From Acidobacteriota bacterium (GTDB taxonomy: Bacteria > Acidobacteriota > Thermoanaerobaculia > Multivoradales > JAHEKO01): a stretch of 8,797 bases of DNA. The number at the start of each line of letters is the position of its first letter. Within the stretch, counting starts at the first letter, position 1. The notes under the pieces are model-generated. The model worked only from the letters and a program-made list of their open reading frames with translations, did no database searches and was not told the origin of the DNA. Of the stretch, positions 1 to 5,837 are shown piece by piece. Where the stretch lies: positions 1-8,797 of the forward strand of contig JAUWSP010000081.1 of assembly GCA_030610025.1 (NCBI GenBank). Reading direction: 5' to 3'. Position numbers and translations under genes: made by a program.

Positions 1-63
1 AGCTTTTTCGACAGCCTGGGCTTCGAGCCCGCTCCGTTGCGCTCTTTCGTCAAGAACCTGTAG
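1..63 (+). CDS. 3' end of an unidentified gene (partial)
   Basis: The first frame is open from base 1 to a TAG at 61-63 and encodes the last 20 residues of a protein, ending LRSFVKNL. The next gene's ATG lies 44 bases further on, so the two could share a transcript. The motif LGFEPAPLRSFV loosely resembles the C-termini of NAD(P)-binding epimerase/NmrA-type proteins (a hydrophobic turn, then PxPL and a basic helix), but 20 residues are too few to assign a family. I cannot give a function. The frame is favoured because it ends cleanly just before a gene with its own ribosome binding site. Confidence 0.45.
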   Translation, partial: SFFDSLGFEPAPLRSFVKNL

Positions 64-107
64 CCGGATAACTTTTCATCCTGGCCCGAGAGGCCCGGAG
101 TCTTCCC

Positions 108-1451
108 ATGACCGTGACCAAGACCTACATACCGAAGAAGTTTCACCAGGCAGTCGTCAAGTGGCAGGAGACGTACCTGCCGGACTTCGACTTCCTGCTC
201 GACAACTGGGACAAGTACTTCCCGCAGGATACCCGGTTCGAGCTCTGCGCCTTTCGCGAGTTGGGAATGTGCAACGAGATCGAATGTGGCGACCAGAAGG
301 GCGCGCCGAAGTTCCAGCAGGCTGCCGAGATGGAGCAGCAACAGGGCGGCCATCTGTTGGGCGCCCTGAAGGCGCAGGCGAGCACGGAGTTCGGATCCAT
401 TCAGCAGCATCAGCTGACGCTGGCCAGGGCGCAGGAGGAAGAGGAGCAGTTTTGGATTCTGCGCATGATGGCCGAGGAGCTTCGACACGGCTATCAGATG
501 TTCCACCTCTTGCTGGAGGACGATTGGAGCGACGTGACCGATCAATCGGGGCCGGAAATGGTGGAAGAGATTCTCTCGATGCAGACGGGGTCCCACATCC
601 TGGGTGCTTTCAACGTCGATTTCGACTCCTTCGTCGACAACGTGACGTTCTGTGCCTTGATCGATCGAGTCGGCAAGTACCAGCTCTCGATGCAGCGAAT
701 CAGCGCCTACAAGCCGATGGCCGAGAGCATGCCGCAGATGCTCCGCGAAGAGGCTTTTCACCTGGCGGCCGGAGTCGTTCCCCTGCGCCGGTGGATGGAG
801 AAGGCGGCCAAGGACTCGGTCTATATCACCACCAAGGACATTCAGAAGGCGATCAACAAGTGGCTGCCGCGGGGTCTCGAGATGTTCGGCGACGAGCGGG
901 GCGGTGGCACCAACGTGCGCTACGGTCTCAAGCCGATGAAGAACGCCGAGGCCCAGGAACAGTACTATCAAGAGGTCGGCAAGGTCGTTCGCGACCTGAA
1001 CATGCGCTTCATCCGAGCTCGCCTTCCCGAGCTTTCGCTGTCAGCAGCCGAAGCTTTGCTCGACAAGCTCCTGGACGACGGTGGAAGCAGTCAGGGCATC
1101 GCCTGGGAGGAGCTCGTTCACATGCCCCATCGGGACTTCTTCCGACGTCGTGGCGTGCCTGCTTTCGAGATGATCGGTTGGGAGGGGGAAGCGTTCGACG
1201 ATGCTGAAGCCTATCTTCGGCATCTGACCTCTCACCTACCCGACGGCTATCGTGCGGGTCGGGACTTCAAGGACTACGCGAAGATGATTCACCGGGTCCA
1301 TGCCGGAGAGCTGACCCGGGACGAGGCAGCCCGCACGATGCCAAGCTTGCGGCGGGTGGGGGGTGTTTGTCCGTGCTCACGTGCGGTAAGGTGGGTGGCG
1401 GAGGAGCCTGACGGTAATGGCTCGGGCGGCCATGCGCCAGCAGCACGCTGA
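108..1451 (+). CDS. BoxB/PaaA-family diiron oxygenase-like protein
   Basis: Likely a non-heme diiron oxygenase of the phenylacetic acid catabolic family (PaaA/BoxB), whose members epoxidise the ring of aryl-CoA thioesters in the cytoplasm. Two EXXH metal motifs are visible: E124-L-R-H127 in AEELRHGY and E215-A-F-H218 in REEAFHLAAG. E94 (30 residues before E124) and D186 are likely further ligands, giving a four-helix-bundle iron site. The length of 447 residues fits BoxB (about 470) better than PaaA (about 310-330). The segment IQKAINKW...LEMFGDER (about 245-263) also recalls the BoxB region after the second EXXH. The start is supported by GGAG at 97-100, 7 bases before the ATG. No reductase, BoxA/BoxC or other paa gene is in view, so the substrate is unknown. 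The last 35 or so residues are Gly/Arg/Pro-rich and unlike the rest. A proline dehydrogenase gene follows after 48 bases. Family assignment is firm; benzoyl-CoA specificity is not shown. Confidence 0.8.
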   Translation: MTVTKTYIPKKFHQAVVKWQETYLPDFDFLLDNWDKYFPQDTRFELCAFRELGMCNEIECGDQKGAPKFQQAAEMEQQQGGHLLGALKAQASTEFGSIQQHQLTLARAQEEEEQFWILRMMAEELRHGYQMFHLLLEDDWSDVTDQSGPEMVEEILSMQTGSHILGAFNVDFDSFVDNVTFCALIDRVGKYQLSMQRISAYKPMAESMPQMLREEAFHLAAGVVPLRRWMEKAAKDSVYITTKDIQKAINKWLPRGLEMFGDERGGGTNVRYGLKPMKNAEAQEQYYQEVGKVVRDLNMRFIRARLPELSLSAAEALLDKLLDDGGSSQGIAWEELVHMPHRDFFRRRGVPAFEMIGWEGEAFDDAEAYLRHLTSHLPDGYRAGRDFKDYAKMIHRVHAGELTRDEAARTMPSLRRVGGVCPCSRAVRWVAEEPDGNGSGGHAPAAR

Positions 1452-1499
1452 GCAGTCCCCGAACCGATCGAATCAACCCTTATACAACGGAGCGGAACG

Positions 1500-2405
1500 A
1501 TGAGTCTGTTTGGCCGGCTCGTAGTGACCACTTTGCCCCTGGTACCCAAGCCCGTGGTCGGGAAAGTGGCCTCGCGGTACGTAGCAGGGGAAACGTTGGA
1601 AGAAGCCCTGGAAGAGGTGCGCAAGCTGAATGCCCAGGGCGCTGTCGCCACCATGGATGTGTTGGGCGAGGAAGTCAGCGAACGCCCCAAGGCGGACGCT
1701 GCAGTCGAGGAGTACATTCGACTCTTCAAAGCCATCGATTCCTCGGATGTCGATTCGAATGTCTCGATCAAGCCCACACTTCTGGGCCTGAAGATCGACG
1801 AGGGTCTCTGTCGCGACAATGTGGAGCGTATCGCCTCGGCGGCCTCTGAGATCGGCAACTTCGTTCGTATCGACATGGAGGACCGCACCTGCACAGACGG
1901 CACCCTGCGGATCTACCACGAGCTGCAGCCGAAGTACGGCAACCTCGGCGTCGTGTTCCAGTCGTACATGCGCCGCACACTGCAGGACATCGAGGAGATG
2001 CCGGCAACGGGCGGCAACATCAGGCTCTGCAAGGGGATCTACATCGAGCCCAGGGCGGTCGCCTGGAAGGGCTACGAGACGGTGCGGCTCAACTTCGTGG
2101 CCGCTTTGGAGACGATGATCAGCCGAGATATCTACGCTGCCATCGCCACGCACGACGAGTACCTGGTCTGTGCGGCCGTGGCTCTCCTCGAGCGTCACCA
2201 GGTGCCACACGATCGCTACGAGTTCCAGATGCTCCTGGGAGTCGACGAGCAGCTGCGACAGATTCTGATCGACGCCGGTCACCGGCTTCGGGTCTATGTG
2301 CCGTATGGCAAGGACTGGTACCCGTACTCCACCCGGCGGCTGCGGGAGAACCCGGAGATGGCCATCCACGTCATGCGTGCCATGCTGGGAGTTCGCAAGG
2401 AGTAG
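1500..2405 (+). CDS. Proline dehydrogenase (monofunctional PRODH)
   Basis: FAD-dependent proline dehydrogenase, the first step of proline catabolism: L-proline is oxidised to delta-1-pyrroline-5-carboxylate and electrons pass to the quinone pool. The (beta/alpha)8-barrel motifs appear in order: SIKPT (89-93), RIDMED (123-128), FQSYMRRT (153-160), RLCKGIY (175-181), ATHD (216-219), YEFQMLLG (240-247) and a C-terminal YSTRRLREN (276-284), whose paired arginines bind the substrate carboxylate in this family. At 301 residues it matches the short, single-domain bacterial enzymes and not bifunctional PutA; no P5C dehydrogenase is in the window. GGAG at 1489-1492 lies 7 bases before the ATG. The gap of 48 bases after the diiron gene, with no terminator-like hairpin, suggests one transcript. 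The Crp-type regulator downstream may control this region, which is inference from proximity only. Confidence 0.93.
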   Translation: MSLFGRLVVTTLPLVPKPVVGKVASRYVAGETLEEALEEVRKLNAQGAVATMDVLGEEVSERPKADAAVEEYIRLFKAIDSSDVDSNVSIKPTLLGLKIDEGLCRDNVERIASAASEIGNFVRIDMEDRTCTDGTLRIYHELQPKYGNLGVVFQSYMRRTLQDIEEMPATGGNIRLCKGIYIEPRAVAWKGYETVRLNFVAALETMISRDIYAAIATHDEYLVCAAVALLERHQVPHDRYEFQMLLGVDEQLRQILIDAGHRLRVYVPYGKDWYPYSTRRLRENPEMAIHVMRAMLGVRKE

Positions 2406-2515
2406 CCGCAGCGAGTAGAATTCCAAGGAATGGGGAAGTTGCTGTAAACTGTACTACGCAATCGGTTTAGGGGGATGTTTCATCGTTTTCCTTCGCTCAC
2501 TGGTGGAGGTGGTCC
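2406..2515 (+). promoter_or_regulatory. Upstream region of the Crp/Fnr-family gene
   Basis: This 110-base gap is locally AT-richer than its surroundings (2440-2490) and should hold the regulator's promoter. Directly visible are a strong Shine-Dalgarno GGAGGT at 2505-2510, 5 bases before the ATG; an imperfect dyad with TTGC at 2439-2442 and GCAA at 2458-2461, symmetric about 2450; and a short perfect dyad ATTCC-AA-GGAAT at 2420-2431. A -10-like TAAACT (2445-2450) lies inside the larger dyad, where a bound regulator could block it. No convincing -35 box is present, so the exact promoter is unresolved. Confidence 0.35.
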
Positions 2516-3211
2516 ATGCCAGCTGTAGATGATGTCAAGGTTCTGAACCAAGTCGGGCTGTTCGAAGGCCTGAGCACCGAAGATCTCAATCGTCTCAACC
2601 TCCTGTTGCACAAGCGCTGCTTTGCGACGGGACTGAACATCATCACCGTGGCCCAGCCCGGTGATCTGGTCTACGTTCTCCTCGACGGCACTGTGAAGAT
2701 CTATGTCGACCAGTTGGATGGCTCCGAGGTGATCCTGGCCTTTCTGGGCCCTGGCGACACCTTTGGTGAAATGAGCATGGTGGACACTGCCGGACGCTCG
2801 GCCAACGTCATCGCGTTGGAGGAGTGCAACTGTCTGATCATGGATCGCAACGCCTTCTATCAGTGCCTCAAGAGCATGAAGGGTCTGAGCTACAACCTGG
2901 TTCGACTGCTGAGTCGACGACTTCGCCTGGCCAACGAACAGATCCAGGCCCTGTCGACCCTCGATGTGCGGGGCAGGGTGGCCCGGCAGCTCCTGGCCTT
3001 CGCGCAGCAGTATGGTGAGTCCGATCCCTCGAACAACGTGCGAATTCCGCTGCGACTCACGCAGACCGACGTTGCGGCGCTAGTCGGCGCTTCCAGGGAG
3101 CGGGTGAATCAGGTCATTGTCGATTTCAAGGATAGCGGCTTCATTTCGGTGGACCCGTCCCACCGCTTCACGGTTCACGACGTCCAGGCGCTGGTCGGTC
3201 GCTGCCAATAG
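2516..3211 (+). CDS. Crp/Fnr-family transcriptional regulator
   Basis: One-component DNA-binding regulator of 231 residues, the usual Crp/Fnr size. Residues about 10-130 form a cyclic-nucleotide-binding beta-roll. Its phosphate-binding cassette, FGEMSMVDTAGRSA, keeps the Gly84-Glu85 and Arg94-Ser95 pairs that bind the cyclic nucleotide's ribose and phosphate in E. coli CRP, so cAMP or a related ligand is plausible. A dimerisation helix (about 119-148) leads to a winged helix with the HTH at about 181-210 (LTQTDVAALVGASRERVNQV). In the recognition helix S193-R194-E195 matches CRP, but Gln199 stands where CRP has Arg185, so the target is probably related to, not identical with, TGTGA. Cysteines at 35, 104, 106, 117 and 230 do not form the N-terminal FNR iron-sulfur cluster pattern, which argues against oxygen sensing. 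It has its own upstream region and a hairpin just downstream, so it may be monocistronic. Confidence 0.92.
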   Translation: MPAVDDVKVLNQVGLFEGLSTEDLNRLNLLLHKRCFATGLNIITVAQPGDLVYVLLDGTVKIYVDQLDGSEVILAFLGPGDTFGEMSMVDTAGRSANVIALEECNCLIMDRNAFYQCLKSMKGLSYNLVRLLSRRLRLANEQIQALSTLDVRGRVARQLLAFAQQYGESDPSNNVRIPLRLTQTDVAALVGASRERVNQVIVDFKDSGFISVDPSHRFTVHDVQALVGRCQ

Positions 3212-3233
3212 GCTTCAACGAATCTGCGTCGGA

Positions 3234-3265
3234 GGAGATCTGCGATGGAGGCATCGCAGATCTCC
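3234..3265 (+). terminator. Perfect 14-bp hairpin after the Crp-type gene
   Basis: GGAGATCTGCGATG (3234-3247) and CATCGCAGATCTCC (3252-3265) are exact reverse complements separated by a GAGG loop. The hairpin begins 22 bases after the regulator's stop codon, the usual place for a terminator. No T-run follows on either strand, so it is not a textbook intrinsic terminator; it may stop transcription with help, or protect the 3' end of the regulator's mRNA. It also contains a Shine-Dalgarno-like GGAG and an ATG (3245), both locked in the stem. Confidence 0.5.
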
Positions 3266-3290
3266 ATGCTGTGTGGGAAGAGCGAGGCTT

Positions 3291-3299
3291 TGCTAGACT
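3291..3299 (+). promoter_or_regulatory. Extended -10 promoter candidate for recN operon
   Basis: TGC-TAGACT is an extended -10 element: TG, one base, then TAGACT, which matches TATAAT at 4 of 6 positions. It lies between the hairpin and the likely recN start and would begin transcription near 3306, giving a leader of about 95 bases. There is no good -35 box 16-19 bases upstream; extended -10 promoters can work without one. The assignment rests on this short match and its position only. Confidence 0.3.
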
Positions 3300-3388
3300 T
3301 TCGCTCCGCCCATGTCGCTCGAGATTCGCAAATCCGATCCTCATCCCTCGCCGACCTCGTGGGTCTGGCGGGTGGTCTAGAGGCACCC

Positions 3389-3392
3389 GAGG
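3389..3392 (+). promoter_or_regulatory. Ribosome binding site deciding the recN GTG start
   Basis: GAGG at 3389-3392 ends 8 bases before the GTG at 3401. That GTG opens the sequence (M)LRDLHVRNLAVLED, which matches the usual RecN N-terminus, whereas the upstream in-frame ATGs at 3245 and 3266 would add 52 or 45 residues with no family resemblance. Confidence 0.6.
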
Positions 3393-3400
3393 CAGACCAG

Positions 3401-5125
3401 GTGCTTCGAGATCTCCATGTCCGGAACCTGGCGGTTCTCGAAGATGTCTCTGTCGAGTTCGGTCCCGGGCTCAATGTCCTGACAGGGGAGACGGGGGCTG
3501 GCAAGTCCATCGTCGTGGACTCCCTGGCTCTGCTGGCGGGTGCGAGGGCGACGAGTGAGCTGATCCGGACCGGAGAAGAGATCCTGTCCGTCACCGGGAT
3601 CTTCGAGCCGGTCGGGGAGCGGTGGCACCGGCTGCTGAGCGAGGCCGGTCTGCGGAACGAGTCCGATCAGCTGGTGGTGCGGCGGGAGATCAGTCGCGAG
3701 GGGCGAAACCGGATCTTCGTGCAAGACCAACCAGTAACCCTCGCTCTGCTGGCACAACTTGCACCTCAGCTGATTCGAATTCACGGGCAGCGTGACGAGC
3801 TCGGACTGGTCTCGACGCGGTTGCAGCGGCAGTGGCTCGATCGCTCGGGTGGTGACTCGGGTGTCGAAACTCTCCGCAAAGTCGAGGCGGACTTCCATCG
3901 CTTTCGTGACCTCGCTGCCAGGCTCGTGCGTATCGAAGGAGACGATCGATTGCGGCAGGAGCGAATCGATCTCCTGAGGTTCCAGGGTGGTGAGATCGAC
4001 GCAGCCCACTTGCATTCAGGCGAGGAGGACGGTCTCAAGGCCGAGAGAGACGTACAGCGCCACGTCGAGGCCATCGGTGCGGCGCTCGGAGGCTCGCTCG
4101 ACCTGCTCTTCGAGGAAGAGAGCTCGGCCTCCGAGAGGCTCTCGATGGCGGCGCGACGGCTGACCGAGATCGCCGAATGGGAGGCGAAAGCGCCAACCTG
4201 GTCCATGGAGCTGGAGGCGATGTCCATCGGACTCCAGGAGATGGTCGATGAGATGCGCCACCGGCTCGATTCGATGGAGGCCGATCCTGAGCGGTTGAAT
4301 GCCATCGAGGAGCGACTCGCGATCATCGACAGGCTGGTTCGCAAGTATGGCGCAACAACGGTGGAGGTCTTGGCCTACCGTGACCAGGTCGGCTCGGAGC
4401 TCGAAGAGCTGGTGGGCGATGTCGAGCAAAAGGACGAGTTGGAGGAGCAGCTGGTCGGTGCCCTGGAGGAGTATCGTCAGGCGGCCAGTAATCTGTCCAA
4501 TCGTCGCGCCGATTGGGGAAAGCAGTTGGAAGAGCGGGTACTCCGGGAGCTGCGAGATCTGGCCATGGCCAAGGCACGCTTCGAGGTGGCTCTGTCGACG
4601 CGGCGACAGGAAGCAAGCCGTCTGGAGCTCGATGGCGAACCCGTGGAATTCTCCGCCCGCGGATACGACCAGGTGGTCTTCCAGCTGGCAGCCAATCCGG
4701 GCGAAGAGATGATGCCGCTGGCCAGCAGCGCTTCCGGCGGTGAGCTGTCGCGGGTCTATCTGGCGCTGCAGCTGGCAGTTCGAGGCGAGGGTGCCGGGGA
4801 GGTGCCGACCCTGGTCTTCGACGAGGTCGATGCCGGAGTAGGAGGGGCCGAGGCGGCAGTCCTGGGGAGCAAGCTCCAGCGCCTTGCCGATGGTGGTCAG
4901 ATTCTCGCCGTGACTCATCTCGCCCAGGTAGCCAGTCACGCCGATCGACAGTTCAGGGTTCGCAAACGGGTCCTCGGAGGGCGCACAGCCACCCGGGTCG
5001 ACCCACTGACCGAGTCCGAAAGGGTGGAAGAGGTCGCTCGTATGCTGGCCGGCAAGCGAGTCACTTCTCTTTCCAGATCTCATGCCGAAGAGCTGATCGC
5101 TTCGACTGCCCGGAGGGTGCCTTGA
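3401..5125 (+). CDS. recN: DNA repair protein RecN
   Basis: SMC-like ATPase that acts at DNA double-strand breaks and assists RecA-dependent recombinational repair in the cytoplasm. Counting from the GTG, the 574 residues match the family's usual 550-570. Seen in order: an N-terminal beta-strand/AVLED segment, Walker A GETGAGKS (29-36), the RecN-typical IHGQ (H128-G129-Q130), a long Glu/Arg-rich coiled-coil region (about 150-400), the ABC signature SGGELSR (445-451), Walker B LVFDEVDAGVGG (catalytic D474-E475), and a switch His in THLAQVA. I prefer GTG 3401 over the in-frame ATG at 3245: that ATG sits in a hairpin stem, lies upstream of the likely promoter, and adds 52 residues without family character. 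No clear LexA box is visible upstream, so SOS control is not shown. The stop overlaps the start of the next gene by 4 bases, which implies translational coupling. Confidence 0.95.
   Translation: MLRDLHVRNLAVLEDVSVEFGPGLNVLTGETGAGKSIVVDSLALLAGARATSELIRTGEEILSVTGIFEPVGERWHRLLSEAGLRNESDQLVVRREISREGRNRIFVQDQPVTLALLAQLAPQLIRIHGQRDELGLVSTRLQRQWLDRSGGDSGVETLRKVEADFHRFRDLAARLVRIEGDDRLRQERIDLLRFQGGEIDAAHLHSGEEDGLKAERDVQRHVEAIGAALGGSLDLLFEEESSASERLSMAARRLTEIAEWEAKAPTWSMELEAMSIGLQEMVDEMRHRLDSMEADPERLNAIEERLAIIDRLVRKYGATTVEVLAYRDQVGSELEELVGDVEQKDELEEQLVGALEEYRQAASNLSNRRADWGKQLEERVLRELRDLAMAKARFEVALSTRRQEASRLELDGEPVEFSARGYDQVVFQLAANPGEEMMPLASSASGGELSRVYLALQLAVRGEGAGEVPTLVFDEVDAGVGGAEAAVLGSKLQRLADGGQILAVTHLAQVASHADRQFRVRKRVLGGRTATRVDPLTESERVEEVARMLAGKRVTSLSRSHAEELIASTARRVP
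5112..5117 (+). promoter_or_regulatory. Ribosome binding site for the TTG start
   Basis: GGAGGG lies inside the last codons of recN and ends 4 bases before the TTG at 5122. It supports this rare start codon, which overlaps the recN stop as TTGA. The next in-frame ATG (codon 26) would remove the helix that normally precedes the conserved PTE motif. Confidence 0.55.
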
Positions 5126-5811
5126 GCCAGCGACCCGGGAGATGGTCCTGGGGCGACCCTCTAGCCGACATCCAGGAGACCCTGGCTGCGGGAGGCATGC
5201 TGGCCGTGCCGACGGAATCCAGCTACGCCCTGGCGGTAGACCCGAGAAGTGCCGAGGGAGTCGAGAGCATCTTTCGATTCAAGGCGAGGCCGAGCGACAA
5301 GCCGCTGCCGGTGGTGGCTGGAAGCCTGGAACACCTTGCCCTGCTGGGCATCGATGTCGAAGATCCCAGGTTGCGGATCCTGGCTTCGCTCTGGCCGGCG
5401 CCTCTCAGCATCGTGATCCCGACGCGGGATCCGTTACCTGCAGCCGGTGGGACCGGCTCGCTGGCAGTGAGGATCCCGGATCATCCTCGGCTGGTCGAGC
5501 TGCTGGCGAGGCTGCGAAGTCCCTTGACGGCCACGAGTGCCAACAGCAGCGGCGAAGCCGCCATCTGTGACCCGGTCGATCTGGCTCGCAAGCTGGTGGG
5601 TTGGCGGGCGCTGATCGTCGATGATGGACTGCTGCCCGGCGGGGCACCCTCTACCATGGTCGCACTGGGGCCGGAGACATTGGAGGTCCTTCGTGTTGGT
5701 CGCTATCCGGTCGCCATACTTCGACAGAGATTGAGGGATCTGGGATGGAGCTCGGGCTTTTCCGCCACGATCGCGGAAGAGTCTGCAGATCTCTTGCCAG
5801 GAGCCCGATGA
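5122..5811 (+). CDS. TsaC/YrdC-family protein, probable threonylcarbamoyl-AMP synthase
   Basis: Probably L-threonylcarbamoyladenylate synthase, which joins threonine, bicarbonate and ATP to supply the t6A modification at position 37 of ANN-decoding tRNAs. The YrdC fold is recognisable throughout: PTE (30-32), KARPSDKPL (54-62), WPAPLS (91-96), VRIPDHP (116-122), TSANSSG (138-144), GGAPST (173-178) and VLRVGRYP (189-196). At 229 residues it is a stand-alone domain without the C-terminal SUA5 domain. Two motifs deviate from the usual form: YAL (35-37) for YGL, and WPAPLS for WPGPLT. As I recall, YAL also occurs in the paralogue YciO, but the KxRP and SANxSG motifs favour TsaC. It starts at TTG, overlapping recN by 4 bases, so the two are translationally coupled. 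A 9-codon reading frame begins at its own stop (ATGA). Family is certain; TsaC function is likely. Confidence 0.85.
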   Translation: MSQRPGRWSWGDPLADIQETLAAGGMLAVPTESSYALAVDPRSAEGVESIFRFKARPSDKPLPVVAGSLEHLALLGIDVEDPRLRILASLWPAPLSIVIPTRDPLPAAGGTGSLAVRIPDHPRLVELLARLRSPLTATSANSSGEAAICDPVDLARKLVGWRALIVDDGLLPGGAPSTMVALGPETLEVLRVGRYPVAILRQRLRDLGWSSGFSATIAEESADLLPGAR

Positions 5812-5837
5812 ATACGGAGCGCCACCGGAATGCATAG
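5808..5837 (+). other. Nine-codon reading frame bridging two genes
   Basis: An ATG at 5808 overlaps the stop of the TsaC-like gene (ATGA) and has a good AGGAG (5799-5803) 4 bases upstream. It reads MNTERHRNA and ends at TAG 5835-5837, just past the ATG (5830) of the peptidase gene in another frame. It could pass terminating ribosomes to the weaker downstream start. It could instead be chance, or the mark of a frameshift. No conservation can be judged here. Confidence 0.25.

Noticed and set aside
161..1207. Second + strand frame of 348 codons inside the diiron protein gene
   Set aside because: Low-complexity Arg/Gly/Ala translation; the other frame carries both EXXH motifs.
1481..1486. TATACA as a -10 box before the proline dehydrogenase gene
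   Set aside because: There is no -35 partner and it lies too close to the start codon to leave a normal leader.
1473..2426. Long antisense reading frame (317 codons) opposite the proline dehydrogenase gene
   Set aside because: It mirrors a clear enzyme gene, has no recognisable domains, and is expected from GC-rich codon usage.
2421..2450. Promoter TTCCAA-N18-TAAACT before the Crp-type gene
   Set aside because: The -35 matches only 3 of 6 and the -10 4 of 6; too weak to list as a promoter.
3424..3437. GAAC...GTTC dyad at the start of recN, considered as a LexA/DinR box
   Set aside because: The spacing is 6 bases instead of the 4 of the Gram-positive SOS box, and it lies inside codons of the conserved RecN N-terminus.
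4016..5083. Antisense frame of 355 codons opposite recN
   Set aside because: Shadow of recN with no family motifs.
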